The translations under genes and the position numbers were made by a program. Under the pieces are notes generated by a model. The model had not been told where the DNA came from. It saw nothing but the letters and a program-made list of their open reading frames with translations, and did no database searches. 64,000 nt of DNA, taken from positions 130,789,203-130,853,202 of the forward strand of contig OY997588.1 of assembly GCA_963921825.1 (NCBI GenBank), written 5' to 3'. Of this stretch, positions 47,001 through 57,480 are shown one piece after another. The number at the start of each line of letters is the position of its first letter. Position 1 is the stretch's first letter. This DNA comes from Erodium maritimum (lineage: Eukaryota > Streptophyta > Magnoliopsida > Geraniales > Geraniaceae).

Positions 47001-50000
47001 TACCATAAATTAGAATAAATATTGAAACTCCTCTTTCCAGCCATGTCCTCATATGCTCCGGGCCACTCATGTAGTAAGAGAACTAACTCCTCCAACAACA
47101 ATATTATTGGTAATTCATGTGTAATTCACTTCATCGAGAGGAAAATGGACACTGATTTTGGAACGGATGAAGTATCACTATTAAGAATTAACTAATACAG
47201 TTACTTTAGTATGGGTCAACGGAAGACACATCTCTATTTTACAACGTATTTTAAAACAAATTAAAAAATATGTAATTCATCCAACAATATCATAGAACAA
47301 AAAGCGAGAAGGTAGATGATGAGGAAAAACACATCAGATGGTGCATTTAAAACCTTTAGGGTTAATTGTCAAAGAGTGCACTGAAGTTTTGTCCACACTT
47401 TGTGGGTGCACTGAAGTTTTGTCCACCGACTTTTTTAGAAAAACGTATTGCCCACACAACTATAGAATGCATTATGAATTGCCCACACAACTTCAGAATG
47501 CATTATGTATTGCCTACAAATCTATTGAATCTGCGAGGAACTGGCCAGAGCATTCACTCTGAACATCCCTGTTACGTTTTTCTAAAAAAGCGGTGGACAG
47601 AACTTCAGTGCACCCACAAAGCGTGGACAAAAGTTTATGGGGATAATTGTCCAAAACTACCCTAAAGTTTCGTCCACAAATGAGTTGATGCACAAAGTTT
47701 TTGTCCACGCTGTGTGGCTACCCTGAAGTTTTGCCCACGCTTTTGTGGGTGCATTGAAGTTTTGTCCACGCTTCTATTCAATCCGGGAAGCACTGTCCAG
47801 AGGCCCCAGACCATCATTCTGAACATCCCTATTACGTCAAAACTAAAAAAGTCGTGGACAAGACTTCAGGATATCCACACAGCGTGGACGAAACTTTGTG
47901 CATCAACTCGTTTGTGGACGAAACTTTAGGGTAGTTTTGGACGATTATCCCAAGTTTATTCATGTTTGCATTTGCGGACAAAACTTCAGTGCACCTTTTG
48001 ACAATTAACCCAAACCTTTATATCAAACAGTTAACTGTATCACGGGCAAACTCTACCATTTGTATCATAAATATGTCAAATATTACAATCTTACAATGAA
48101 TTTGGTCAATACACAAAGTAATAAGGAACTTACCCAGGTAATGTAATGAGATTCATCTCAGATGGAGCCCACTGCTTAAAAACTTCAAGTGAAAAACCAC
48201 CACTGATCATCCCAGGTGTAGCAAACAGAACACAAGGTCCGGGAGCATTTAATAGGGAACGGTCAAAACTGTGAACTGTAACATCTCAATCATAATGAGT
48301 GATGAAGCAGACCAAGTTATAAAGTTTTATCAGCAGATCAAACAATAATTTATCTGCAGTTCAACCCAATACCATTTATTTTATGTTTTAAACTGAGTAG
48401 GAATTATGTTTTTTCAATTTAAAATAATATAAGCAAGAGGTAGAAAAATAATATAAAAAAGCAACTTGACGTCTAGAATTTGCAGGACAAAGAAAAATAA
48501 GTACTAACCGCAAAAATTGAGCTATTTTTATCATAAAGTTATATCCAGTATATTGATTAAAGTTAAGGGGTTTCTAGGAAGACAAAGAAGCTTTGGCATC
48601 ATATAGCTTCTCTTAGTATTATTACGTAAAACCACTGTAAAATGCCAACACATGTCAGCTGATTCAGAAGGTCCAAATTATACGACAAACTTAATCCAGT
48701 TACCCTTGGTTGTGTGTGTGAGAGAGAGAGGGAGAGCATAAAACCAAAGAGAAAACATATAGTCCATGAATAAGGAGCAGTAAATTCCATCATCAATGAC
48801 TCAACAACAGATAAATTACCATTTTTAAAATCAAATGCGTTATGAGTGGCATATGTCTCTTTGATCCGTTGGCTGGTCCAGTTGATGAGCATTTTATAAT
48901 ACATATTGGCTTGAATAGTCAAACCTGAAAGCATAAACATCAAAACCATCAGCAGAGAAAAGCAATGACATTACCAAGGCAAGGGAGTCTCAGAAACTTA
49001 AAATTTCCATATAAAATAAATCTAAAGTAGATGATTTGGAGTAAGAATACTTTTATAGCATGCCACTCTTATCCTCACATACAAATTGAAATGCCGACAA
49101 ATATAGATGTACAGAACGTTTATTTACCATTAATCAAAGCATTTATTCCCTGACTCAGCTGTTTTGGAAACAAAGGTTTAAAGAATAGATACTCTACACT
49201 TCAAAAAAATAACTGCATTTCTGTTTTGGTATTTGAGGTCTCGGTGCTCTATGTCAGATTGATGATTGAGAAGGGCTACCTACTAATTAGATGTCAGTAT
49301 AAATGTTTAAGCAAGATAAAGGTGTGTTGCACTGCTAGTCCTGGATTGATGAGCCCATAATATTCATACCAAGTAAAGTTGGCATATAAGACAGGATACT
49401 CCCAGTTTGGCCTTTCCTTACTCTGCAGTACTTGAAAGGAACATATACTGCAGAAAATTTCTTATTAAGTCTTGCAGACCATAACTAAATCTGTGTCAAC
49501 AACAATTGATCATAGTCCACACTCCCTTAGCACCAATTGGAGCAAAGCATACTCCTCAGACATACAGCAGAAGTTATCCTTATTATTGTTGCTGAAGTTT
49601 AGTTATTTTACCGTGTAGTTTACGAACAAGAAACAAGTTCCTTTTTATGTTTTCTGTACATTATAAAGTTCATCCCTTCAATTATAGTGATCCCTATTCT
49701 CTCTCTACCTCCCTTTAAACTATGAGAAACATGTTCTGCATGCTGTAAAGAAGAACTGCATAATCAATTTCAGTCTGAAGCTGTCATGAGATTTCGTGTA
49801 CTCTAATTAAATGACAATTTGTTGTTGAAAGATGATATATGCATCTAAATAACATACATGATTCATGATCTTGGCACTAACTTTTTTACCAGATACACAT
49901 AAAATAAGTAAAACGCAAGCGTACAAAGATAACACGAACCTGATGAGAAGTAAATAGGAATTTTTAGGTTCATGCGCTCCCAATAATCATCCAACAATAT

Positions 50001-53000
50001 ACAGAGTTCCTGCTTGATAATAATTACAAGTAAATTTAAAATGCAAAATAATTCTACATTACTGTCTGTTCGTCAAGATTACGTCATTTCTGCAAAAATT
50101 TAAAATTGAAATCTAAGACATTTCAACCCTGTAAAAACTGAAGTCCAAGACATTTCAACCCTGTAAAGCCTTTACTTTGAGAACTTGCATGCCCCAAATA
50201 CTCTCTTCTATTTGGATACATAATTTCAGTTGTTTTCGGTGCATAAATTAAACTCAGATGGAAGCATCTCACTTATTACATGGTATAATGGTATGAAAAA
50301 TATTTCTATTGCATCTAGGCAAAATTGACTCGGCCAACTCTCCATAGAATTGAGGAGCATAATTTAATAATAGAAAAGCACGGTACTTATGCCCAAGATT
50401 TCATAACAGAAAAGCACAATACTTGACTTATTGAACAATTCCACATTTACCTAAGATAAGCATGTCCGATACTGTGATACTCTAGAACATCAGTGTCAGC
50501 GAATTCAGGTATCAATTTCTTTTATTACAAAAAATCGAGCAACTGTTAGTTTTACTAGAATACCTGCGCTCTTCCAACAGAGAATGTTGGAATAAGCACT
50601 TTTCCTCCAGCTGCAACACATTTGTGAACCTGATGAAAAGAGATGAAAGTCAGTAGCATTATTGGTCAAGACAATGGTGATATGAAAGCACAAAATGCAG
50701 TTTAAACTGCGAATATGAAAGTGTAGTTATTCTCATACTGCTTTCAGAAACTCCCTCTCTCGAGCATACTTTGAATCACGTATAGTAGTTGCATATGTGG
50801 ACCTGTATGAAGAGTAATGTATGAAATTACCATTTTTTTTTTTTACCCATTAAATCTGTCTTGGTGGCAAGGAAAAAGTTAAAAACACTTGAGAAATAAC
50901 CAAGAGGCATACAGCAAAATAAATAGTATTTTGATGCCAAAATACAGTTGCATGTGATAAGTTGCAGAAATCATCATTGCTCAAAAATCCAAATAAAAGA
51001 TAGGGACGACGAACGCAAAGCAAATAGAAAAACATAAATGAATGCATCATTTGGCCATTTGAGATAATACATGTTTAGAGCTTGGTAAGAACCATATTAT
51101 CAGCTAAAACAAAAGAACATATTTATGCAAGAATGCTAATAGCAGGAGATGACAAATAAAAAAAACAATAAGGTCGATAAATTCCCACTGGGGTTGGCCT
51201 AGTTGAGCTCTCTCACCTCCTTAAGATCAGAAGTTTGAAACTCAGTGGGTCACCTGTTTGGGAGCAGATGTGAAGTGGGGATTAGATTAGAGTTAACCTT
51301 TGGCTAATTAGGATTTCCCGCTTCATTATCAAAAAAAATATATGGTCACTAAATTTCATTTTAGATTATAAGCGAGCAAGAGAAATAGTCAAATACTTAA
51401 TCGGTGTCTCATACAAAGATGAAGAGGATAGATGAGAGACAGGTGTCAAAAAGTGCACTGAAGTTTTGTCCACAAACGAAAACACACCTACAGTTTTGTC
51501 CCCCCTTTTAGGGTGCACTAAAGTTGTGTCCACCGACTTCCGTTAGAAAAACGTAAGAGGGATGTTCAGAATGAATGGTCTGGGCAGTTCTTTGCGAATT
51601 CAATAGGTTTGTGGGCAATACATAATGCATTCTAAAGTTGTGTGGGCAATTCATATTGCATTCTATAATTGTGTGGGCAATTCATAATGCATTCTTAAGT
51701 TGTGTGGCAATACTTTAGGGTAGTTTTTGACAATTAACCTGTTACATTTTTCTAATGGAAGTCGGTGGACAAAACTTTAGTGCACCCTAAAAGTGTGGAC
51801 AAAACTTTAGGTGTGTTTTCGCTTGTGGACAGAACTTTAGTGCACTTTTTGGCAATTAACCCTTAATTTAATGGATAAATGTTATTTAAGAACACGAAAA
51901 ATTAAAGAACAAGTCGAGGCACATTTAAGCTGAATAGTCACTGAAGCTAGAGAAAAGGATAGGAGAGAAGAAAAAAATAAGGCACCAATATTTCCAAAGC
52001 ACGCCAATGGCGGAAGAACATATTCCCTACTCTGTTATAAGAAGGTCCAGTTCTAGTCGATCAATTTGAGCTGCTCCAAGGTGTCTATCTGGTGTCATAT
52101 TATAGTCTCCGGTGTACACCATAGCAGTATCCCCAACTTTTGCATAAAACATTGCTGCTCCAATAACCTTGGAAAGAACAAGTTGGGCTGAATGATTAGC
52201 AACATGGTATAAACCTGTAGAGAGAGGTGTATTTACTAGATTGTCATAATAGATGATGCAACACTAATTGACTCAATTTTGTGAAATAATAGAAAACAAA
52301 CCACACGGACCAAATTAAACATGAAAAGAGACAATGACTCAGTATCAGTCACTTACACATGAACAAGAACATTAGAAGAGCATTATATCTATAAATGAAG
52401 CTAACCAATCTTACATGTCCCGCATAATAAGCGCGAATTTGAAGATCTTTATCAACCTGAATAGTCTGCTTTAGATCCACTGCTATAACTGCAATTCCAA
52501 TAATCAAATCAAAATATCTTGATTAATTGAGATACAGATGGGTGGGACAAAGTAATAGACAGTGGATTAACCTAAATTAAATAATGATTTATGTTTAATT
52601 TGGAAAACTAATCTAGAGCAGACTATCATGCTTGAGAAATGACTAATTTAACTACAGATAAACAATATAGTCTGTTATGGGCAGCAATCAAAGAATGATA
52701 TGTAGGCCATGTAACAAAACATTGTGGTGATTCAGATAATTGCATACATTTTTTCACAATGAAACCATTCAATTAACAGTATAAATAATAATTATCCTAG
52801 AACAATTTACATGGGACGAGGAAAAAAGTCGTGTACCTTTCTTCATACATTCAGCAATATGATCTGAAGTAAATTGTTCTTCCTCTCCTCTCCGATCCAC
52901 CATCACTTTTCTATAATCCTCCAACATTAAAGGAGACAACGCCTTTGTAGGATACTGCAGAAGAACGAGAGAAGAAACCAATGCACATATTTGTAAGGGA

Positions 53001-54292
53001 GGTAAAAAAAAATGACAAGTCTGCACTCAGAATTTCTATCAAACCATTACACTGGTTAAAGAGCATAAGAAAATAAACAAAGGAAAGGTGAACAAAAGAT
53101 GAAGCACTAAGAATGTTACTTATTCATATTGTTTGATATAGAAATAAAATTCGTAGAAAACAAGCACTTGTGTCCTATACACACAAAGATCATTGAACTT
53201 GAGGACAAAGGTTAACAGAGTAGTTAAGTATATCCAACAACTACAAGCCTTAAGAAATGCACTATATACCAAAGAAGAATGAACTTTCGAGAGAGATAAA
53301 CCAAAACCATTAAAGACCATGATTCAAAAATAAAATAAGAAGTTGAATTCAACGAATGTACCAGAAAAACTTTTAGCAGAAGATAAAATAGTAAAAACCA
53401 TACCATGTAAAGTAATATCATTACCATCACAAACCAATATGCCATAACATTAATCAACTACAGTTCTAAGCAAAACTAGAAAGAAGATAAATTAAACAAA
53501 TAACTCTACACAACTTGCAGATAAATGCTGAACTCTTTCCAATGTCTACTCATAAGAAAACGATACTGCCCACATAAAAGAATGAAGCTTACATTTTGTC
53601 AAACGGATAGGCAACCATACATCACGTGAATTGGCTCCCTTAACCCAAAAACATCCGCTAAATAAAGAAGAAATGGGAACACTTCCCTAATACAGTCAAT
53701 CTAAAAAATGTGAAAGTCTAAGTTTAAGAGTCAACAGTAGCATTTCAGCAAACTCTAACAGACAGAAAAATACTCCACATTATAGAAAGCAGTCAAGCAC
53801 ATAAAAACAAGTGCCTGGCTTTTCACCAAACACATAAGCAACTCTACCGTCATGTAAATGGGTCCTTTGTAACCACACACTTCAGTGAAGTAAGGAAGTG
53901 CTCCAACATGGTCTAAGTGACTGCAAGATTCAAACCAAAGAAATGAGGAGAGTGATAAATCGAGCTAAAAACAGAGCAGAGAAGGCCTTACAAGTGAGTG
54001 ATAATGATGCAAGTGAGGGCATTGTCGAAATCTCCGGAGGGGGAGATGAGAGAGAAATCAGGGTACCGGAGATGGTCCTGATGACCCATATGCATTCCGC
54101 AATCGAACATGATTCGCTTTCCGTTGATATTCACCACCGCACAGCTCTTCCCGACCTCTTGCCCGGCGCCTGAATAAGAAAAATTGATATGTGACCGATG
54201 AGTGAGCAAATTAAGAGAGATACAGTGAAATCCAATAGTGAATCAAAAAGCAAGTGGCCATTGTTACCGAGGATGAGAGTGTCTATAGTCAT
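44040..54292 (-). CDS. CPSF73-II: CPSF73-II, metallo-beta-lactamase/beta-CASP RNA endonuclease (Integrator-11-like)
   Basis: The thirteen exons in transcript order are 54268-54292, 53992-54169, 53848-53920, 52837-52954, 52415-52488, 52031-52167, 50739-50802, 50564-50629, 49940-50009, 48820-48924, 48134-48275, 46669-46765 and 44040-44834, giving 647 aa. Zinc ligands of the metallo-beta-lactamase fold are H67, H69, D71 and H72 (HFHLDH), H156 (YYAGHVIG), D177 (YTGDYN). Beta-CASP motifs are E202 (LLITES), H360 (GTIGHKL) and H392 (SFSPHTD). All catalytic residues are intact. The family cleaves pre-mRNA or snRNA 3' ends; the animal counterpart is INTS11, and the Arabidopsis gene is At2g01730 (FEG/EDA26). 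The first exon is only 25 nt. Introns carry three MITEs (one nested) and a SINE. Confidence 0.94.
44835..46668 (-). other. Last CPSF73-II intron (1.8 kb)
   Basis: AT-rich intron sequence between the exons at 46669-46765 and 44040-44834. No gene, element end or RNA is recognised. Confidence 0.5.
47359..48011. mobile_element. Mutator-like MITE in a CPSF73-II intron, host of a nested MITE
   Basis: The element begins GGGTTAATTGTCAAAGAGTG and ends (reverse complement) GGGTTAATTGTCAAAAGGTG. A perfect 9-bp duplication AAACCTTTA flanks it (47350-47358 and 48012-48020). Total length is 653 bp, of which 312 bp is a second element. Its arms contain TGCACTGAAGTTTTGTCCAC, a motif also found at 51441-51862. 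There is no coding capacity. Confidence 0.92.
47640..47951. mobile_element. MITE nested in the MITE at 47359
   Basis: The ends are GGGATAATTGTCCAAAACTA and (reverse complement) GGGATAATCGTCCAAAACTA. The duplication is AAGTTTATG (47631-47639) against AAGTTTATT (47952-47960), 8 of 9 identical. The arms carry CCCTAAAGTTTCGTCCACAA repeats. Its ends are closest to the VAC14-intron element at 20538, so the two are probably the same subfamily. Confidence 0.85.
51186..51343 (+). mobile_element. SINE-like element in a CPSF73-II intron
   Basis: A tRNA-type pol III promoter can be read: A box TGGCCTAGTTG (about 51195) and B box AGTTTGAAACT (about 51231), about 35 bases apart. The element ends CCGCTTCATTATC and an A-run (51331-51338). 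Imperfect flanking duplications are GGTCGATAAATTCC (51172-51185) and GGTCACTAAATTTC (51344-51357), 11 of 14 identical. The length, about 158 bp, suits a plant SINE. The strand is opposite to CPSF73-II. Confidence 0.7.
51441..51862. mobile_element. Mutator-like MITE, decayed left end, in a CPSF73-II intron
   Basis: The right end reads (reverse complement) GGGTTAATTGCCAAAAAGTG, close to the element at 47359. The left end preserves GTGTCAAAAAGTGCACTGAA but the outermost bases have changed, and no 9-bp duplication is left. The arms repeat AAGTTTTGTCCAC and GTGGACAAAACTTTAG. The centre has a direct repeat of GTGTGGGCAATTCATAATGC-type units (about 51611-51710). Confidence 0.75.
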
Positions 54293-54590
54293 GGTGGTTG
54301 AGTCTGATCCTCTCTGCAAGCGAAAGAGAAACCCTAGGCCTGACGAGCACAAAGCAGCAATCTCTTGGCGCGCAGAACGATGGGAACGAGACTCGTTTGA
54401 GGTCGAAATGAGACTTCAGGTAAACGATGCCGTCTTTTGGAAGGAAGAAAGAAATTTTCAGTGAACAGGTCAGTGTCTACTGAAAATAAAGAGACATATT
54501 ACTTTTAACTATATATATGTTTTCTGAATCGTGGATACGTATGATTTTAGTTGAAAACTCGTAAAATGTATAAAAGTATATTCGGTAACT
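54293..54590. promoter_or_regulatory. CPSF73-II promoter and 5' UTR (inferred)
   Basis: A short GC-richer stretch (54293-54420) upstream of the CPSF73-II start codon, then AT-rich DNA. LINE debris begins at about 54595, so the native promoter may be short. No defined motif was identified. Confidence 0.35.
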
Positions 54591-54822
54591 TCTTTTTTTT
54601 TTTTTTGACGAAAATGAGGGATTTATAAAACTGAATCAGAAGCCAGTAACCCAAAAATGGATTCTAGCAATGAAGAATAATCACACACCACAGATGCTCA
54701 CTCACGGGCATTAGAGCTACCATGTTTGCAGATCTTTTTACATGAACTACATTAACTTCTACCATACAAGAAAGAATCGGTTTACAATCTTCAATAATAG
54801 CTCATAACGGAGTGATCAGAAC

Positions 54823-55020
54823 CCATGAGAGTATACCCCTACTCTCCTCGGTGGGTCGACTTTTAGAGGAAAATCGAGATTTGTTATTGTTTTTCGAGAA
54901 TGTTCAACTCGCAGTATGTGACTGAGACAACATACGAAGATGCTTACTGACTGGTCAAAAAGGCTCGTTTTGTACATGTTATTTCGTGATCCAAGTTTAC
55001 AGTTCTTAAGAGCCAAAACT
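54823..55020 (+). repeat. Left arm of a 198-bp inverted repeat
   Basis: This arm is the reverse complement of 55176-55373, with about three differences over 198 bp. The 155-bp spacer holds RNase H-like coding sequence. A transcript across it would fold into a long hairpin. Confidence 0.9.
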
Positions 55021-55175
55021 AATGTGGATGGTTCCCCGTGTTTTATGCAATGTAAGGTGTTTGGGGGCTATCAAGACCCGGAAGTGCTAGAGGCTTTGAC
55101 ATTGAAGGCGGCGTTGCAAGAGCTTGCGGACCGAGGTATGGGAAACGGGGTGGTCCAATCGGATTGTTTGGGATT

Positions 55176-55373
55176 AGTTTTGGCTCTTAAGTACTGTAAA
55201 CTTGGATCACGAAATAACATGTACAAAACGAGCCTTTTTGACCAGTCAGTAAGCATCTTCGTTTGTTGTCTCAGTCACATACTGCGAGTTGAACATTCTC
55301 GAAAAACAATAACAAATCTCGATTTTCCTCTAAAAGTCGACCCACCAAGGAGAGTAGGGGTATACTCTCATGG
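55176..55373 (-). repeat. Right arm of the 198-bp inverted repeat
   Basis: It pairs with 54823-55020. The differences I saw are at the GTACTG/GAACTG, CGTTTG/CGTATG and CCAAGG/CCGAGG positions. Confidence 0.9.
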
Positions 55374-55660
55374 ATTAACCCATAACGTATTGGGCATCAC
55401 TCCATGCAAGAACCCGAGCATGCCAATTCTGTTGTACCCATAATAGAGCCATCTTCCAGTCCTTGTACACTTGAGAGGGTATCATTCCTTCTCTCCAGAA
55501 CTCCTCTATGTCATATCTACAAAGATACCCCATGCCATATGGCGCATTTTTGAGAAGACTGCTTCGTCTATATTTATCGTAGTCCAACCTGACGAAGAGA
55601 CCACCGGGTCTTTCTCTGTTGAGGTTGGGATGGGGTAGGGGTGATGCGGACAAGGTGGAC

Positions 55661-57480
55661 TGTCAAGCCAAGAGGAAAACCTCTATTTTTTTCCTCACGC
55701 CACTCGAATCTTGTCGAAGTCTATTCACCCTCACCCTAACCTCTGTGACATTTGTTGGAGTATATGATGTGTTACGTTAACACGGCGGAAAAAATTTTAG
55801 CAAACTTTTGTCGGTAACTTATACGAATAGCCCAAATCACATAATCATACAATTTATAATCTATGCAACATTATAATAGAGATTACCTCAGATTCACTAC
55901 TTTAAAATTAATTGGTTCGAGATGGGGACCTTTGGTAGTGTTGGTATAGGCTCCCAAACGTTCTCCCTCTAATGTTATTCAAACGATAAAGTTTAATCCA
56001 CAACTAGACCCGTTAGTAGCCCTTGAACGAAACTTGACAACTCCTTACTATGCTTGACCAAAAATCACAAAGAACTAATTCTCTTGTTGTCTTGTACTTT
56101 GGTTCTCTCTACCCCTGTATTTTTTATAAGCTCGGTTTTTTATTAAATGAAACATCGACCAAGAAGGAAGGTGTCAAGAGGTCAAAAGACCAAGACCACG
56201 ATAACAAAGGAACTCCAACAAAGGAAGCTAAAAGGCTAATCCTTGAAAAAATAGGACGACAGTTCCTTAAAAACAAACCAAGGAAAACAAAAAACAACAA
56301 GAGAAATCAATCCTCCTCGAGCCATTCTTCCCCTTTTGAGGTCAAAGTTTGACCTTCGAAGGATTTTTCCTTAACGTCAAAAAGAGCCTTCAGAGCCTTG
56401 GAACTAGCTTACTTCCATAAATATGAACCTGATAAGGCAGTAGAGATAGCACATTCACGACTCAAAGAATGGGTTTTCGACTGGTCGTGTAAACAAAGGT
56501 CGGAACATGCTTATGACGGTCTTTACGGGGTTTGAGAAGAGCCTCCTTCCAAAGACTACCCTGAACTAGGGCCTCCAACTCTGAAACTGCAATCGTCTCC
56601 CCACCCACAACACAAGCATGGAAAACAACAACAGCACAAAATGTCTTATTCATCAATACTTGCAAAGGAGCTGGAGACGTGATGATCTCCAATTGAGCTT
56701 AGGAACAAGTCATGTGATGATCATTTTACGCATCCTAATTTTATTATATTTTTTCCGATGTTAATTATAATACAACAAAAATAAAGTTTATACTGGTCCA
56801 CCAACAGTCTCGAGATTGTTTTGGTTCATAAACAACGCCCCCTGAGATGACCTTAAGTTCGTGCACGCTCTTGCCATTTAGTTTGTTTTTTCGTCACAAC
56901 CAACTTCCACTCTGGATTTTTTGGGGCAAGTGAACTTTATAGATAGTAGGAGTAACAATCTTGTCGATTGATGCCATTGAATTTTCATTGACTATAACAA
57001 TATCTTGATAGGGTTTTGGTTGAGTTTTCGAATGATGTAGAGACGATTATAGAGTAACAAGATGATCGAGATTAGAGGCCCAAAAATAGGTTTGAATACC
57101 TGCAAATGTTAAAATAATTGTAGGAAGTTGTAGCCTCGTAAATGGCAAACAAACTGGTGCGAACTGGTAAACCGGGTGGTAATCCCGATATAAAAATTCT
57201 TAACACTGAAAATGATTAGGATAGGGTAAGGATGAATTTACATTTGGACAATCCATATGATGTAGACTCGTGTGTGAGCCTTTGGAAGCGAGGCTCAGTC
57301 CATGTATACCTTTACTTTTGACTTGTTTTCCAAGAAAAAAATATTAAACACTTAAACAAAACAAAGCAAAGTAAGTAGTAATTTTATTTGTTTCGACAAA
57401 ACTAAAAACCTGGATACGATCATTTTTATGAACGATATCATGAATGTGGGTGGATTACGTGATCCAAACTCGATCTTGTC
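55661..57480. other. Intergenic, unclassified repeats
   Basis: AT-rich sequence with patches such as TGTTGGAGTATATGATG at 55753 that could begin an LTR, but no matching end was found. A Lys-rich 100-codon frame at 56050-56352 has no domain. No gene is supported. Confidence 0.3.

Larger units (their letters stand above)
54595..55660 (-). mobile_element. LINE remnant with internal 198-bp inverted repeat
   Basis: On the minus strand a tail (CATTTTCGTC plus a long A-run at 54593-54607) ends a LINE whose last coding part reads EDCKPILSCMVEVNVVHVKR (about 54790-54725), the end of a LINE RNase H domain. The upstream half of the same domain lies on the opposite strand at 55021-55195 (PEVLEALTLKAALQELADRG, VVQSDCLGLVLALK). 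Between and around them are two 198-bp inverted copies of a sequence. Such an inversion is known from L1 twin priming. Confidence 0.65.

Noticed and set aside
51178-51260. A tRNA gene
   Set aside because: A and B boxes are visible but no acceptor or anticodon stem can be folded; a tailed SINE fits better.
55753-56820. A Copia LTR starting TGTTGGAGTATATG
   Set aside because: No second LTR, no matching CA end and no flanking duplication were found.
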